From Spirosoma rhododendri (GTDB lineage Bacteria; Bacteroidota; Bacteroidia; Cytophagales; Spirosomataceae): a stretch of 64,000 nt of DNA. Below are positions 1 through 8,701 of this stretch, piece after piece; within the stretch, counting starts at the first letter, position 1; every line of letters starts with the position of its first letter. Position numbers and translations under genes: made by a program. The notes beneath the pieces are model-generated. The model saw nothing but the letters and a program-made list of their open reading frames with translations, searched no databases and was not told where the DNA came from. The stretch lies in contig NZ_CP051677.1 in the NCBI RefSeq assembly GCF_012849055.1, forward strand, positions 4,293,001 to 4,357,000, in the 5' to 3' direction.

Positions 1-663
1 ATACCCGCCAGTTCCTGGCAACTCCTTAGTACAACGGCTCTGCTAATCAGCCTGTCAATATTCGCAATCAGCTGCGGTCCGGGCGACGATAAACTGCCCG
101 TTCTGGGGCAGAAAGAACTCGTTACCCGCACTGTCGATGGTAAAACAGTGACGGATTCAGTCGCGCACCAGATCCCGGACTTCGCCTTCGTCGATCAATA
201 CGGCGACACAGTGACGGCTAAGACCGTAGCGGGGAAAATATACGTGGCCGATTTTTTCTTTACCAGCTGCCCCACGATCTGCCCCAAGATGAAGGTGCAG
301 CTCAAGCGCGTGTTTGAGAAGTACAAGGGTAATTCTGACGTGCTGCTGCTCTCCCACTCCATCGACCCGAAACACGACTCGGTGGCAGTGCTGAAAAAAT
401 TCGCCGATAACCTGGGTATCGCAGGCAAGCAGTGGCTGTTCCTGACCGGCGATCGCGACAAGATTTACGACATCGGTCAGAACAGCTACATGGTAACCGC
501 GCAGGAAGATTCGTCGGTGCCGGGGGGCGTGGTCCACAGCGGGGCGTTTATTCTGGTCGACAAAGACCGACACATTCGGGGCATCTACGATGGAACGACC
601 GAAGCGGGCGTCGATAAACTAATGAAGGACATGGACCGGCTGCTGGCCGAAAACAAGGCATGA
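1..663 (+). CDS. SCO1/SenC-family copper chaperone, 5' end cut by window edge
   Basis: Thioredoxin-fold protein of the SCO1/SenC family, which delivers copper to the CuA centre of cytochrome oxidase or to related copper enzymes. The copper-binding pair is visible in TSCPTICPKM (CxxxC) and the distal histidine in VVHSGAF. The frame is open from base 1, and the upstream part encodes a hydrophobic stretch ending in FAISC, a lipobox, so this is a membrane-anchored periplasmic lipoprotein whose first residues lie outside the window. An internal ATG at 148 would lose the lipobox and is not the true start. The next gene overlaps by four bases (ATGA), so the two are co-translated. Family call is sure; the target enzyme is not visible. 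Confidence 0.9.
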   Translation: MPASSWQLLSTTALLISLSIFAISCGPGDDKLPVLGQKELVTRTVDGKTVTDSVAHQIPDFAFVDQYGDTVTAKTVAGKIYVADFFFTSCPTICPKMKVQLKRVFEKYKGNSDVLLLSHSIDPKHDSVAVLKKFADNLGIAGKQWLFLTGDRDKIYDIGQNSYMVTAQEDSSVPGGVVHSGAFILVDKDRHIRGIYDGTTEAGVDKLMKDMDRLLAENKA

Positions 664-1088
664 GGCAGCTTTTGTACGGATTCGCAGGTCTATTTATCCT
701 GCTGACGGGGCTTATTTCCTGCCAGAGCGACGAGGAAATCAAGCGGCAGAAATACATTACGGAAGGGATTCTGATCTACCAGAATCAGTGCGCCAATTGC
801 CATCAGGCCAAAGGACAGGGGCTGGCGGCTCTGTACCCACCGATTGCTGGGTCTGATTACCTCAAACACAAAGATTCGGTAATCTGCCTGATTCGCTATG
901 GGATGCAGGGGCCGGTCGTTGTCAACGGTAAGACTTACAACCGGGTAATGCCCGCCCAGCCTCAACTCAGCGACCTCGAAGTAGCGGAGTTGACCACGTA
1001 TATCTACAATGAGTGGGGCAATGAAACGACGCTGACCAGTGCTAAAACCGTTGGGCCGCTCCTCGAAAAGTGCCGCCCGAAGCAGTAA
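660..1088 (+). CDS. c-type cytochrome, lipoprotein
   Basis: Small monohaem cytochrome c of 142 residues. It begins with a lipoprotein signal (hydrophobic segment, lipobox LISC, Cys near residue 21), so it is probably anchored on the periplasmic face. The haem site is CANCH near residue 45, and a Met in RVMPAQ is a plausible sixth ligand. It overlaps the SCO1-like gene by ATGA and should be its operon partner, which suggests a role in electron delivery to a copper oxidase or reductase encoded upstream of the window (inference). A short hairpin lies between this gene and the convergent lptC-like gene. Confidence 0.88.
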   Translation: MRQLLYGFAGLFILLTGLISCQSDEEIKRQKYITEGILIYQNQCANCHQAKGQGLAALYPPIAGSDYLKHKDSVICLIRYGMQGPVVVNGKTYNRVMPAQPQLSDLEVAELTTYIYNEWGNETTLTSAKTVGPLLEKCRPKQ

Positions 1089-1162
1089 CGCACCCCGAAC
1101 CGCTTGGCAAAAACTGGACAGGTGAGTTCATGTGTCTTCATAAACACAGACACGGGGGAGTA

Positions 1163-1723
1163 CTAGATTCCCCCGTTGACGTTGAAAATACCGGTCGGCT
1201 TGCGGATGGAGTACTGCGAGAAATCCTGATTGGCATCCATACCGATACCGTACAGTTTTTCGCCCGTCAGCTGGCTAATCACCGTGACGCGTTTCTCGGT
1301 ATACACCTTTTTCGTGCTGGGCTTCCAGTTGAGCGTTGGCGTCAGCAGTTTTTCCTGCTTTAGCGTGTTGACTACCACCACGTTGCCCATCACCGTGTAC
1401 AGATCTTTGGCTTTATCGTACCGGCCGGAATCGGAGCGCAGCGTCGTGGTCGGCTGGCCGGTTGCGTCGTAAAAAACGATGTTGACCTGTTTGGGGTATT
1501 TACGGTCGTCGTTGATATAGCGAAACTGCTTGGCGGTCGTCAGCTTCACCTTGAGTTTAGCGGCTTCGCTATACAGCATCTCGACGTTGTCGATAGTTTC
1601 GACAGGGCCGTTGAACGGGTCTACTTTCTTGACTGTCTTTGCTTCTTCGCAGGCCAGCAAGCTCAGCAGCAGGCCGGTATATACACCGGCTCGTGCCGTT
1701 TTTTTCAGGTGGAATAAAGACAT
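1163..1723 (-). CDS. lptC: LPS export periplasmic protein LptC-like lipoprotein
   Basis: Probable LptC, the bitopic periplasmic component of the lipopolysaccharide transport bridge. About 186 residues with a signal segment ending in the lipobox LLAC, followed by a beta-rich OstA/LptC-like body (repeated pattern around SDSGRYDKAKD and MGNVVV). The start is placed at 1723 because it puts the signal peptide at the N-terminus; a longer frame to 1759 adds 12 residues with no signal character. The order coaX, outer-membrane protein, lptC is common in Bacteroidota. The stop codon sits in the loop of a seven-base GC hairpin (1153-1175), which may help end transcription between convergent genes. Confidence 0.8.
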   Translation of the reverse strand: MSLFHLKKTARAGVYTGLLLSLLACEEAKTVKKVDPFNGPVETIDNVEMLYSEAAKLKVKLTTAKQFRYINDDRKYPKQVNIVFYDATGQPTTTLRSDSGRYDKAKDLYTVMGNVVVVNTLKQEKLLTPTLNWKPSTKKVYTEKRVTVISQLTGEKLYGIGMDANQDFSQYSIRKPTGIFNVNGGI

Positions 1724-1765
1724 GGTAAATCGTAGGCGCTGGTGGTTGTTACGTACCAAACAACA

Positions 1766-3076
1766 CTAATCGATAACCCGTTTAACAAACCAGCGATCGG
1801 CCAGCGAAAAACCGAGGGCCATGCGCAGATACTGCTCGCGCACCTGCATTCCCGCCAGTACACCCCGCTGTCCGTAGACCAGCGACAGCGTCACCTGATT
1901 GACGCGGTAGCGGCCCAGCGGCAGCGATACACCCGTACTGACGTTCATATCGTTGATCCGCGTACCGCCAATTTCGTATGGCATCTGGTTGTACTGCGCA
2001 CCCAGTCGGTACGTAATCAGATCGCGGTAGCGCGTCGAATTGGATTTAGGCGTCAGTTCAAACCCAACCGCCGTTGTAATCGCATCGAGCAGGCCAGTAC
2101 TTACGTTGTCGTTATTGCGGAACCGGCTCCACTGCTGATAGCCAACATCGACCCCGGCCGTGAACCGGTTGTTGCGCTCGATACTGATACCGGCGTGTAC
2201 CTGCTGCGGCAGGGTCGTTTTGCCCGTTACATTGTTGCGGGCGGTGTCCGGCGTCGTTATCGGGGAACTGCTCTGAGTAAGCTGATAAATATCGGTCTGC
2301 GTGCCTTTTATCCGCGTTTCCGGGTCATAGGTGGCACCCAGATTGAGCGTCCAGTTCTCGCTTAGTTTAGGCCGCCAGGCAGCACCCAGTTTAAACACGA
2401 CATCACCGTAGTTCACCCGGTTCAGCAGGTTGACCTGAGTATCGGTACCATTACCGTTGAGGGCTACATAAGCCGCCGATGAGTTGGTAATGTTGCCGAA
2501 CAAAAACGACGCTTCGCCCCCGACATACACGTTCTTTTTCTCGAACAGCCGAAACCCGGTAGCGAAGGACGCTTTGTTCAGCCCACCCGACCCTTTGTAG
2601 TCGTACACCCCAGATCGGTTCGTACCGGGCACCTGCTGAACCTGCACCGTCGAGTAGTTGACGTAGGTGAACGGGCGCAGGCTGACCGACATGCTCCAGC
2701 GCGGATTAGCCGGAAACGCTACGGCCAGGTACCCCAGATTGGCTCCGAAGTTCTGCTGGCTCTGCGTGCTGTTGCTGATGCGCTGCGTAAGCGAACGCGA
2801 CAGCCCCTGCAAGCCCACTTCGAATACCGTAACCGGTGGGCGCGTAGCCAGCAGGGCGGGATTTTGCAGGTTCAGGTAAAACGGGTTCGGATTGCTGATG
2901 CCAAGTCCGCCCATCCCGATATTGGCCGCGTTGCCCAGCGGATAGGCCTCACCCAGACCCAGCGCCGAATAAGGTGTGTTACCCAGGCCCTGTCCGTGCG
3001 CCAGCGACGATACCAGCGTAACAGCCAGTATACTACTTCCAATCAGCCGGACGACCCGTGTGTATAGTTTCAACAT
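1766..3076 (-). CDS. outer-membrane beta-barrel protein, FadL/OmpP1-like
   Basis: A 436-residue protein with a cleavable signal peptide (hydrophobic core ending at AHGQG) and a body rich in aromatic-terminated strands, typical of outer-membrane barrels. The N-terminal block with GMGGLGISNPNP and NLQNPALL resembles the start of OmpP1/FadL-type porins and PorV-like proteins of Bacteroidota. Substrate is unknown. Its start overlaps the end of coaX by 44 bases and it lies 42 bases upstream of lptC, so the three form one transcription unit; the position next to an LPS-export gene hints at an envelope role, but nothing in the sequence proves it. Confidence 0.75.
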   Translation of the reverse strand: MLKLYTRVVRLIGSSILAVTLVSSLAHGQGLGNTPYSALGLGEAYPLGNAANIGMGGLGISNPNPFYLNLQNPALLATRPPVTVFEVGLQGLSRSLTQRISNSTQSQQNFGANLGYLAVAFPANPRWSMSVSLRPFTYVNYSTVQVQQVPGTNRSGVYDYKGSGGLNKASFATGFRLFEKKNVYVGGEASFLFGNITNSSAAYVALNGNGTDTQVNLLNRVNYGDVVFKLGAAWRPKLSENWTLNLGATYDPETRIKGTQTDIYQLTQSSSPITTPDTARNNVTGKTTLPQQVHAGISIERNNRFTAGVDVGYQQWSRFRNNDNVSTGLLDAITTAVGFELTPKSNSTRYRDLITYRLGAQYNQMPYEIGGTRINDMNVSTGVSLPLGRYRVNQVTLSLVYGQRGVLAGMQVREQYLRMALGFSLADRWFVKRVID

Positions 3077-3806
3077 TATAGCGTAAAATTCGATTCAATC
3101 CCGTCAGCACCAGTTCCGGTACTGCAAATATCGGCTCTTTCAGCCGACTTCTCAAAACCGGCCCGTCGCCCCCACACAGCAGGACGGCGAGGTCGGGCCA
3201 GTTGTGCCGGTGAGCTTCGATCAGCCCGTTCAGTTCAAAACCAAGCCCGTTCAGCACCCCGCTGCGAAGGGCATCGCGCGTGTTGCGGGCAACCAGGTCG
3301 GGCCAATTGGCGTCGGCCAGCGGGTTGTCGATCATCGGCAGCCGGGCCGTGTGCTCGTGCATAGCCCGAAACCGCATGGTTAGGCCCGGCGCAATAAGTC
3401 CACCCCGAAACGTACCGTCCGGATCGACCAGATCAGCAGTCAGGCAGGTACCCAGATCCAGCACCAGACAGGCCCGGCCCGGAAACAGCCCGGCGGCTCC
3501 GGCGGCAGCTGCCAGCCGATCAGGGCCCAGCGTATGGGGAGTATCGTAGCCGTTTTTTATCGGTACCGGCGTCTGATTGTCAAACACATGTACCGGCACC
3601 GGCAACCCCGTCAATTCCTGCTGAATAACGTCGGCCGACCGGCTCGTCGACGAGACAAGAACCTGTTCCAGCGGCCGGTCAGCCGACAGGCCAATTGCCT
3701 GTACGAGGGCTGACACGGTATTGAAATGACCCGTTTCTACCAGCTCTACCCCATCGAACCAACCCGTTTTCAGGCTTGAGTTGCCCCAGTCTATCACCAG
3801 ATTCAT
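3033..3806 (-). CDS. coaX: type III pantothenate kinase
   Basis: Phosphorylates pantothenate, the first step of coenzyme A synthesis. The 257-residue product carries the family signatures: the phosphate loop DWGNSSLKTG at residues 5-14, the LGPDR motif, the nucleotide motif DLGTCLTADL, and FRGGLIAPG. The start at 3806 (MNLVIDWGN) places the phosphate loop at the extreme N-terminus as in other CoaX proteins; a longer frame to 3878 adds 24 unlikely residues. It leads the operon with the outer-membrane protein and lptC. Confidence 0.93.
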   Translation of the reverse strand: MNLVIDWGNSSLKTGWFDGVELVETGHFNTVSALVQAIGLSADRPLEQVLVSSTSRSADVIQQELTGLPVPVHVFDNQTPVPIKNGYDTPHTLGPDRLAAAAGAAGLFPGRACLVLDLGTCLTADLVDPDGTFRGGLIAPGLTMRFRAMHEHTARLPMIDNPLADANWPDLVARNTRDALRSGVLNGLGFELNGLIEAHRHNWPDLAVLLCGGDGPVLRSRLKEPIFAVPELVLTGLNRILRYNVETIHTGRPADWK

Positions 3807-4329
3807 GACAAAACAGCCGCCCGCTGGATCGATTTGTACCGGCAAATATCGGTAAGGTAACGACGGGCAGCGGTACAAACATTGTCATTTTTCGCCGTTT
3901 TAAGGTTTTTTAAGGGTGATTGCCCAATTTCGTCAGTCGTCGCCACCTGGCCTTAGTTTATAAATTAATATCACTATTGACATTTATTGCTTGATAGCCT
4001 ACCTTTGCTTTTGTCAGTATCGCAAGTGGATGGCCACGCTCCGGTCGTATCTACCGCACTGACTTCCCGATTATATCCGTCAGCGTCTGTGCCTGACTCT
4101 GCCAGTCGCTCGTATCTGGATCTAACAAACCACTTTTTTTTCACTTTGACCTGTTTCCGTTGCGTACGCACCTGACTCTCGTTAGGCCCGCAGGCTGATG
4201 ATTGCTCGACGAAGCAACTCATCCGTTCGCTTTTTTCACTTCCCCACCTACCGAAGCCGGTCCGACTTTAACTTCCTTTCCACCCCCGGTGCAACCGCGC
4301 CCCGCTACGATTTATTGCTACAGCACTGT
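3807..4329. other. divergent intergenic region and rho leader
   Basis: About 520 bases between coaX (minus) and rho (plus). It holds one clear promoter for rho near 3977-4007 and then roughly 320 bases of leader before the rho start. The rho frame stays open upstream to 4198, but the product of that extension has no family resemblance, so I treat it as untranslated leader. Long rho leaders are known from other bacteria to carry autoregulation by Rho-dependent attenuation; whether this one does is inference. Confidence 0.5.
3977..4007 (+). promoter_or_regulatory. Bacteroidota-type promoter for rho
   Basis: TTG at 3977-3979 and TACCTTTG at 4000-4007 with a 20-base spacer match the Bacteroidota consensus (TTTG, 19-21 bases, TAnnTTTG). 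It points toward rho, about 320 bases upstream of the start codon. Confidence 0.6.
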
Positions 4330-6569
4330 ATGTATACCAATGACGATTTAACGATGAAGCTTGTTTCTGAGCTTCGCGGTATTGCTAATGAAGTTGGCAT
4401 CCGCGACGCTACCAAGCTTTCCAAAAAAGATTTAGTCGACAAAATCCTTGACAATCAGAAGGCTAGTCCATCTTCTGACGTGCAATCCGTCGAACCGACA
4501 ACGGCGGCACCGGCCAAGCGAAGCCGCAAAAAAGCTACGCCAGCCGACGAAACGACAAGTACCGGGGCTGCCCCTGCACCAGAAACTGTTGCGGCACCCA
4601 CTACCACGGTAGAAACGCCAGCGGCTGCTACGGAGCCGGCTCCGGCGGTAGAAGCGGCATCAACGCCCCGCACCCGGCAACGGATCCGTCACGACGCTGA
4701 TGCTTCAGACATCCCGGCACCTACGCCCGAAGATGGCGCAACCAGTACAGCCGCGACAGAAGCCGTCGAAACAAAGCCCGGCACCTTCCCGGCCGATGCG
4801 CAACCCGCTCAGGTTGAGCCTTCTGCGGCAACGCGGCCCGACAACCGTTCCGGAAATGGAAACGCCGGTCAGCAAACCAACAACCGCAACCGCTACGAAG
4901 TCAATCGGGATCCGTCGACGCGGAATGACCCGAACCGGCAGCGAAACAACCGCTCCGACAATCAGCAGTCGACGAACGGAAATAACCGGGACAACAACCG
5001 ATTCCGGGACAATAACGGCCGCGATACCAACAATGGATCCTATTCGCGTGATCAGCGGGATACGAACAACCGCGAAAACCGGGACAATCGGGATACGAAC
5101 CAGCAGCGGGATAATTTCGCCCGGCGCGACCGCGATCAGCGCCCCCGCACCCAGCGGGTGGTTACCGACGAATCGGCCCAGCGGCTTAATAATCAACACG
5201 ACGAAGATTTTCTGACACCCACAGTTGTCAGCGCCGACACGGAGGGCAATCAGCAAACAGCTGTTAACCAGCCAGATACGAATACAACCGGCGACGCAGC
5301 ACAGGTGCAGCAGGCGGATCAGCCCGCGCAGACAGACCAGTCAGCGGAAGCAACCAGCACTCCGGCTCAGCCAGCCGCTCCGCAGCTATCGCGGGAAGCG
5401 CAGGAGTACCAGAACCGTATCCGGCGCCAGTATAATCAGCACATTCGCGAGTTCGACGGTATTATCGAGAACGAGGGCGTGCTGGAAATCATGTCCGACG
5501 GTGGCTACGGCTTCCTGCGGTCGGCTGATTACAACTACCTCGCCAGCCCCGACGATATTTACGTATCGCCCTCGCAGATCAAGCTGTTTGGCCTGAAAAC
5601 GGGCGACACCGTGCAGGGCGCGATCCGCCCCCGAAAGAGGGCGAGAAATATTTTGCCCTGCTTCGCATCACGACAGTCAACGGGAAGACGACTGAGGAAA
5701 TTCGCGACCGGATTCCGTTTGAATACCTGACGCCCTTATTTCCCGAAGAGCAGCTACACCTGAGCAATCGCCCCGAAAACTATTCGTCGCGCGTGCTCGA
5801 TCTGTTCGCGCCCATCGGTAAAGGTCAGCGGGGTATGATCGTAGCGCAGCCCAAAACGGGTAAGACGGTACTGCTCAAGGAGATTGCCAACGCCATCACG
5901 CGCAACCACCCGGAGGTATACCTGATTGTACTACTGATCGACGAACGGCCGGAGGAAGTGACCGACATGGCCCGGAGTGTGAACGCAGAGGTCATCTCGT
6001 CGACGTTTGACGAACAGGCCGACCGGCACGTGAAGGTGTCGAGCATGGTGCTGGAAAAAGCAAAACGGATGGTGGAGTGCGGTCACGACGTGGTGATCCT
6101 GCTCGACTCGATTACCCGTCTGGCGCGGGCCTACAATACCGTCGTGCCGTCGTCGGGCAAGATCCTGTCGGGGGGTGTCGATGCCAACGCCCTGCACCGG
6201 CCCAAGCGGTTCTTCGGTGCGGCCCGCAACGTCGAGAATGGTGGCTCGCTGACGATTATCGCTACGGCGCTGATCGACACGGGTTCTAAGATGGACGAAG
6301 TGATCTTTGAAGAATTCAAAGGCACCGGTAACATGGAACTGCAACTCGACCGCAAGCTGGCGAACAAGCGTATCTACCCGGCCGTCGACGTACTGGCCTC
6401 GGGCACACGTCGGGAAGACCTGCTGCTCGACAAGGAAACGTTGCAACGCGTCTGGATTCTGCGTAAGCATCTGGCCGACATGAACTCGATGGAGACGATG
6501 GATTTCCTGCTCGACCGAATGAAAGGTACCCGCACCAACGAAGAATTTCTGATATCAATGAACCGGTAA
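4330..6569 (+). CDS. rho: transcription termination factor Rho (reading frame broken by one base)
   Basis: Hexameric RNA helicase that ends transcription. The start [16 protein letters not shown] at 4330 matches the Rho N-terminal helical domain. An approximately 300-residue low-complexity region follows (Ala/Pro/Thr-rich, then strongly Asn/Arg/Asp/Gln-rich near 4860-5160), then the RNA-binding cold-shock-like domain (DGGYGFLRS), then the ATPase core with Walker A (QPKTGKT) and Walker B ([16 protein letters not shown]). The frame is interrupted at the C run 5628-5632: translation from 4330 stops at 5730, while the ATPase core is open in another frame to 6569. One extra C gives a complete protein of about 746 residues with no lost conserved block, so a sequencing or assembly error is likely. 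Large disordered inserts are known in Bacteroidota Rho. A terminator follows. Confidence 0.88.
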
Positions 6570-6589
6570 CCGGTCGTTTTGTAAGCCAC

Positions 6590-6629
6590 AAAAAAGCCGG
6601 GTCAGTTGTAAACTTTCCCGGCTTTTTTT
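6590..6629 (+). terminator. intrinsic terminator after rho
   Basis: GC-rich stem AGCCGGG / CCCGGCT flanked by A-run and T-run (AAAAAA before, TTTTTTT after), 20 bases after the rho stop. It would work best on the plus strand. Confidence 0.85.
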
Positions 6630-6795
6630 GCTATTTTTAACGACTGAATGCCAGCGCGTGTACCATTTTTTCGGCTCATGCGTTATAGGCAGAATGGCCC
6701 GGTCGTGATCGGATGCGATGTGGCTCAACCCCACTCCCTGTCCTGATTTCATTCGGTTGCCCTGCAAATTACATACTCACCGAGCTTATCCAATA

Positions 6796-7221
6796 ATGAA
6801 TGACTTACTGATCTACCTGGTCGATGATGATGAGGATGACCGGCTGCTACTTCGGCAGGCCTTTCGCCAACATCCAGCTTTATGCCAGATAAATGAGTTT
6901 ATCGACGGGATTGAGTTGATCAAACAGCTTGAGCAGGTGCCGGAAGGGCAGTATCCCAACCTGATTTTGCTCGATCTCAACATGCCCCGTATCGATGGCT
7001 TCGATGTTCTGAAAATCATCAAACAGCGCAGCGACTGGCACATGATTCCGGTTGTAATCCTGACAACGTCCGACGAACAGCGCGATCGGCAGCGGAGTAT
7101 AGAGCTGGGAGCCGACGATTACATGGTGAAGCCGCCCAGCTACTCAATGCTGAGGTCAATCATTGATCGGGGCATCGCCATCGCCCGGCAGGATGCCGCC
7201 GAGAACGAGTCGAGCTATTAG
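6796..7221 (+). CDS. single-domain response regulator
   Basis: A 141-residue CheY-like receiver with no output domain. The acidic pair is in VDDDEDD near residues 8-14, the phosphoacceptor Asp in LILLDLNMP, the conserved Thr/Ser region in VVILTTS, and the Lys in DYMVKPPS. The KPPS ending and acidic cluster resemble the Rcp1 subgroup that partners with phytochrome-type kinases. The start at 6796 places the first strand at the N-terminus; upstream in-frame codons have no receiver character. No kinase is adjacent, so it is an orphan regulator, possibly served by the hybrid kinase 3 kb downstream (inference). Confidence 0.88.
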   Translation: MNDLLIYLVDDDEDDRLLLRQAFRQHPALCQINEFIDGIELIKQLEQVPEGQYPNLILLDLNMPRIDGFDVLKIIKQRSDWHMIPVVILTTSDEQRDRQRSIELGADDYMVKPPSYSMLRSIIDRGIAIARQDAAENESSY

Positions 7222-7247
7222 TAGTTTCTGCGGTTGCCAGCACGCCA

Positions 7248-8141
7248 ATGAAAGACCTGATCCAGTATGCTATTCCCGGGTTTGTAGTGCTGCTGGTGGC
7301 GGAGGTGATCGTGACGGCCGTTCAGCAGCGTGATTATTACGACGCCCGCGACACAGCCAGCAGCTTGGCGATGGGGATCGGCAACGTGCTGATCGGGGTC
7401 GTCGGCAAAGTGGTGGTCTTCGGTACCTATTCGCTGGTGTACCGGTTTCGGCTGGCAACGGTCGACATGACTCAGTGGTGGGCATGGGTGATGCTGTTCT
7501 TCGCCGACGATTTCAGCTACTATCTTTTTCACCGGATCAGTCACAGCAGCCGCTACTTCTGGGCTTCGCACGTCATACACCATTCATCGCTGAAGTACAA
7601 CCTGGGAACTGCCCTCCGGCAAACCTGGACGGGGACGCTGACGGGCTCGTTTGTTTTCTGGATATGGTTACCGCTGGTGGGTTTTTCGCCGGTAGCCGTG
7701 ATGACCATGCAGTCGATTAGTCTGCTTTACCAGTTCTGGATACACACCGAATTGATTGGCAAACTACCCGCGCCAATCGAGTTTATCTTCAATACGCCGT
7801 CGCACCACCGCGTACACCACGGTTCTGACCTCGACTATCTCGATAGAAACCACGCGGGGGTTCTGATTATCTGGGACAGGCTGTTTGGGACGTTTACGGC
7901 CGAAAAACAGCGCCCTACTTACGGCCTGACAACAAATGTTGGTTCGCACAACCCGATCCGTATTGCCTTTCACGAATGGGACGCGATCCGGCAGGATACC
8001 GTACGCACGTATCGGCAAACCGGCTCCCTCCGCACGGCGCTGGGATATGTGTTCGGACCGCCGGGCTGGAGTCACGACGGCACCCGCAAAACGACCCGGC
8101 AACTACGCGATCAATCCGTGTCGAATCAGCCGTCGGCATAA
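7248..8141 (+). CDS. sterol desaturase / fatty acid hydroxylase family membrane protein
   Basis: A 297-residue integral membrane di-iron enzyme. Histidine clusters typical of the family are visible: HRISH, HVIHHSS, and HRVHHG in the second half, with further His in between. Four or more hydrophobic segments surround them. Family members hydroxylate or desaturate lipids such as fatty acids, sterols or carotenoids; the substrate cannot be read from sequence. It starts 26 bases after the response regulator stop on the same strand, so co-transcription is possible. A complex inverted repeat follows. Confidence 0.85.
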   Translation: MKDLIQYAIPGFVVLLVAEVIVTAVQQRDYYDARDTASSLAMGIGNVLIGVVGKVVVFGTYSLVYRFRLATVDMTQWWAWVMLFFADDFSYYLFHRISHSSRYFWASHVIHHSSLKYNLGTALRQTWTGTLTGSFVFWIWLPLVGFSPVAVMTMQSISLLYQFWIHTELIGKLPAPIEFIFNTPSHHRVHHGSDLDYLDRNHAGVLIIWDRLFGTFTAEKQRPTYGLTTNVGSHNPIRIAFHEWDAIRQDTVRTYRQTGSLRTALGYVFGPPGWSHDGTRKTTRQLRDQSVSNQPSA

Positions 8142-8184
8142 CGCGATGTAGTAAGTTGGCCTGCCCGAAGCCAGCACGTAGATA

Positions 8185-8264
8185 GCCCCGCGTCTGTATC
8201 CTCACAGACGCCCCGCCGGATGGTAGCTGACGCGCAGGTGTCTGTGAGGAACAGACACAGGGGA
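8185..8264. repeat. intergenic inverted repeat, each arm itself a hairpin
   Basis: Arms 8185-8211 and 8238-8264 are inverted copies with about five mismatches over 27 bases. Each arm also folds on itself (GCGTCTGT/ACAGACGC in the left, GTGTCTGT/ACAGACAC in the right), so the whole can form a three-way structure. The centre read on the minus strand (CTGCGCGTCAGCTACCATCC) resembles the centres of the elements at 13640 and 59901. Confidence 0.75.
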
Positions 8265-8290
8265 ACATCTATAGTGTACGTTGGAAAATA

Positions 8291-8593
8291 TTAGTCTTCG
8301 GCGAGGTCCTCAACCAGGAGCCGCTGCCAGTCGGGGTGTCGCTTGATGTACACACTCACAAACGGACAGGCCGATACGATATTCATGCCCCGACTATCGA
8401 TGTAAGCCAACGTATCCGCCACCAGTTTCGAACCGACACCTTTGCCTTCCAGCGTCGGGTCTACTTCGGTATGTGTGAGTATGAGCGTCTTATCGCCCTG
8501 CTTCTGGTAGTTGATAAAAGCGGGTTTACCATCAACGGTTACTTCAAACCGCCGGGCCGACTCGTTATTTGTCAATGGTGATGTTTCGTGCAT
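8291..8593 (-). CDS. small GNAT-like N-acetyltransferase
   Basis: A 100-residue protein of the compact GNAT subgroup that lacks the N-terminal strands of full GNAT enzymes. The acetyl-CoA loop is seen in EGKGVGSKL, followed by a helix and the motif ACPFVSVYIKRHPDW, which is typical of this subgroup. The substrate is unknown. It stands alone between a repeat element and the acyl-CoA dehydrogenase, about 108 bases upstream of the latter's 3' end. Confidence 0.82.
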   Translation of the reverse strand: MHETSPLTNNESARRFEVTVDGKPAFINYQKQGDKTLILTHTEVDPTLEGKGVGSKLVADTLAYIDSRGMNIVSACPFVSVYIKRHPDWQRLLVEDLAED

Positions 8594-8701
8594 GGGTTAG
8601 TTGCGTCATGTACTAATGAAACCGGGGCCGATCGTTTTGGTTAAGTCGGCTACCCGGCCCCGATTGCTTCGTTACTGCCTGTTCGTCCGGCGACTTTTCG
8701 G

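Noticed and set aside
4700..5256. Long open frames on both strands inside rho
   Set aside because: They overlap the low-complexity insert of rho; skewed codon content there keeps other frames open by chance.
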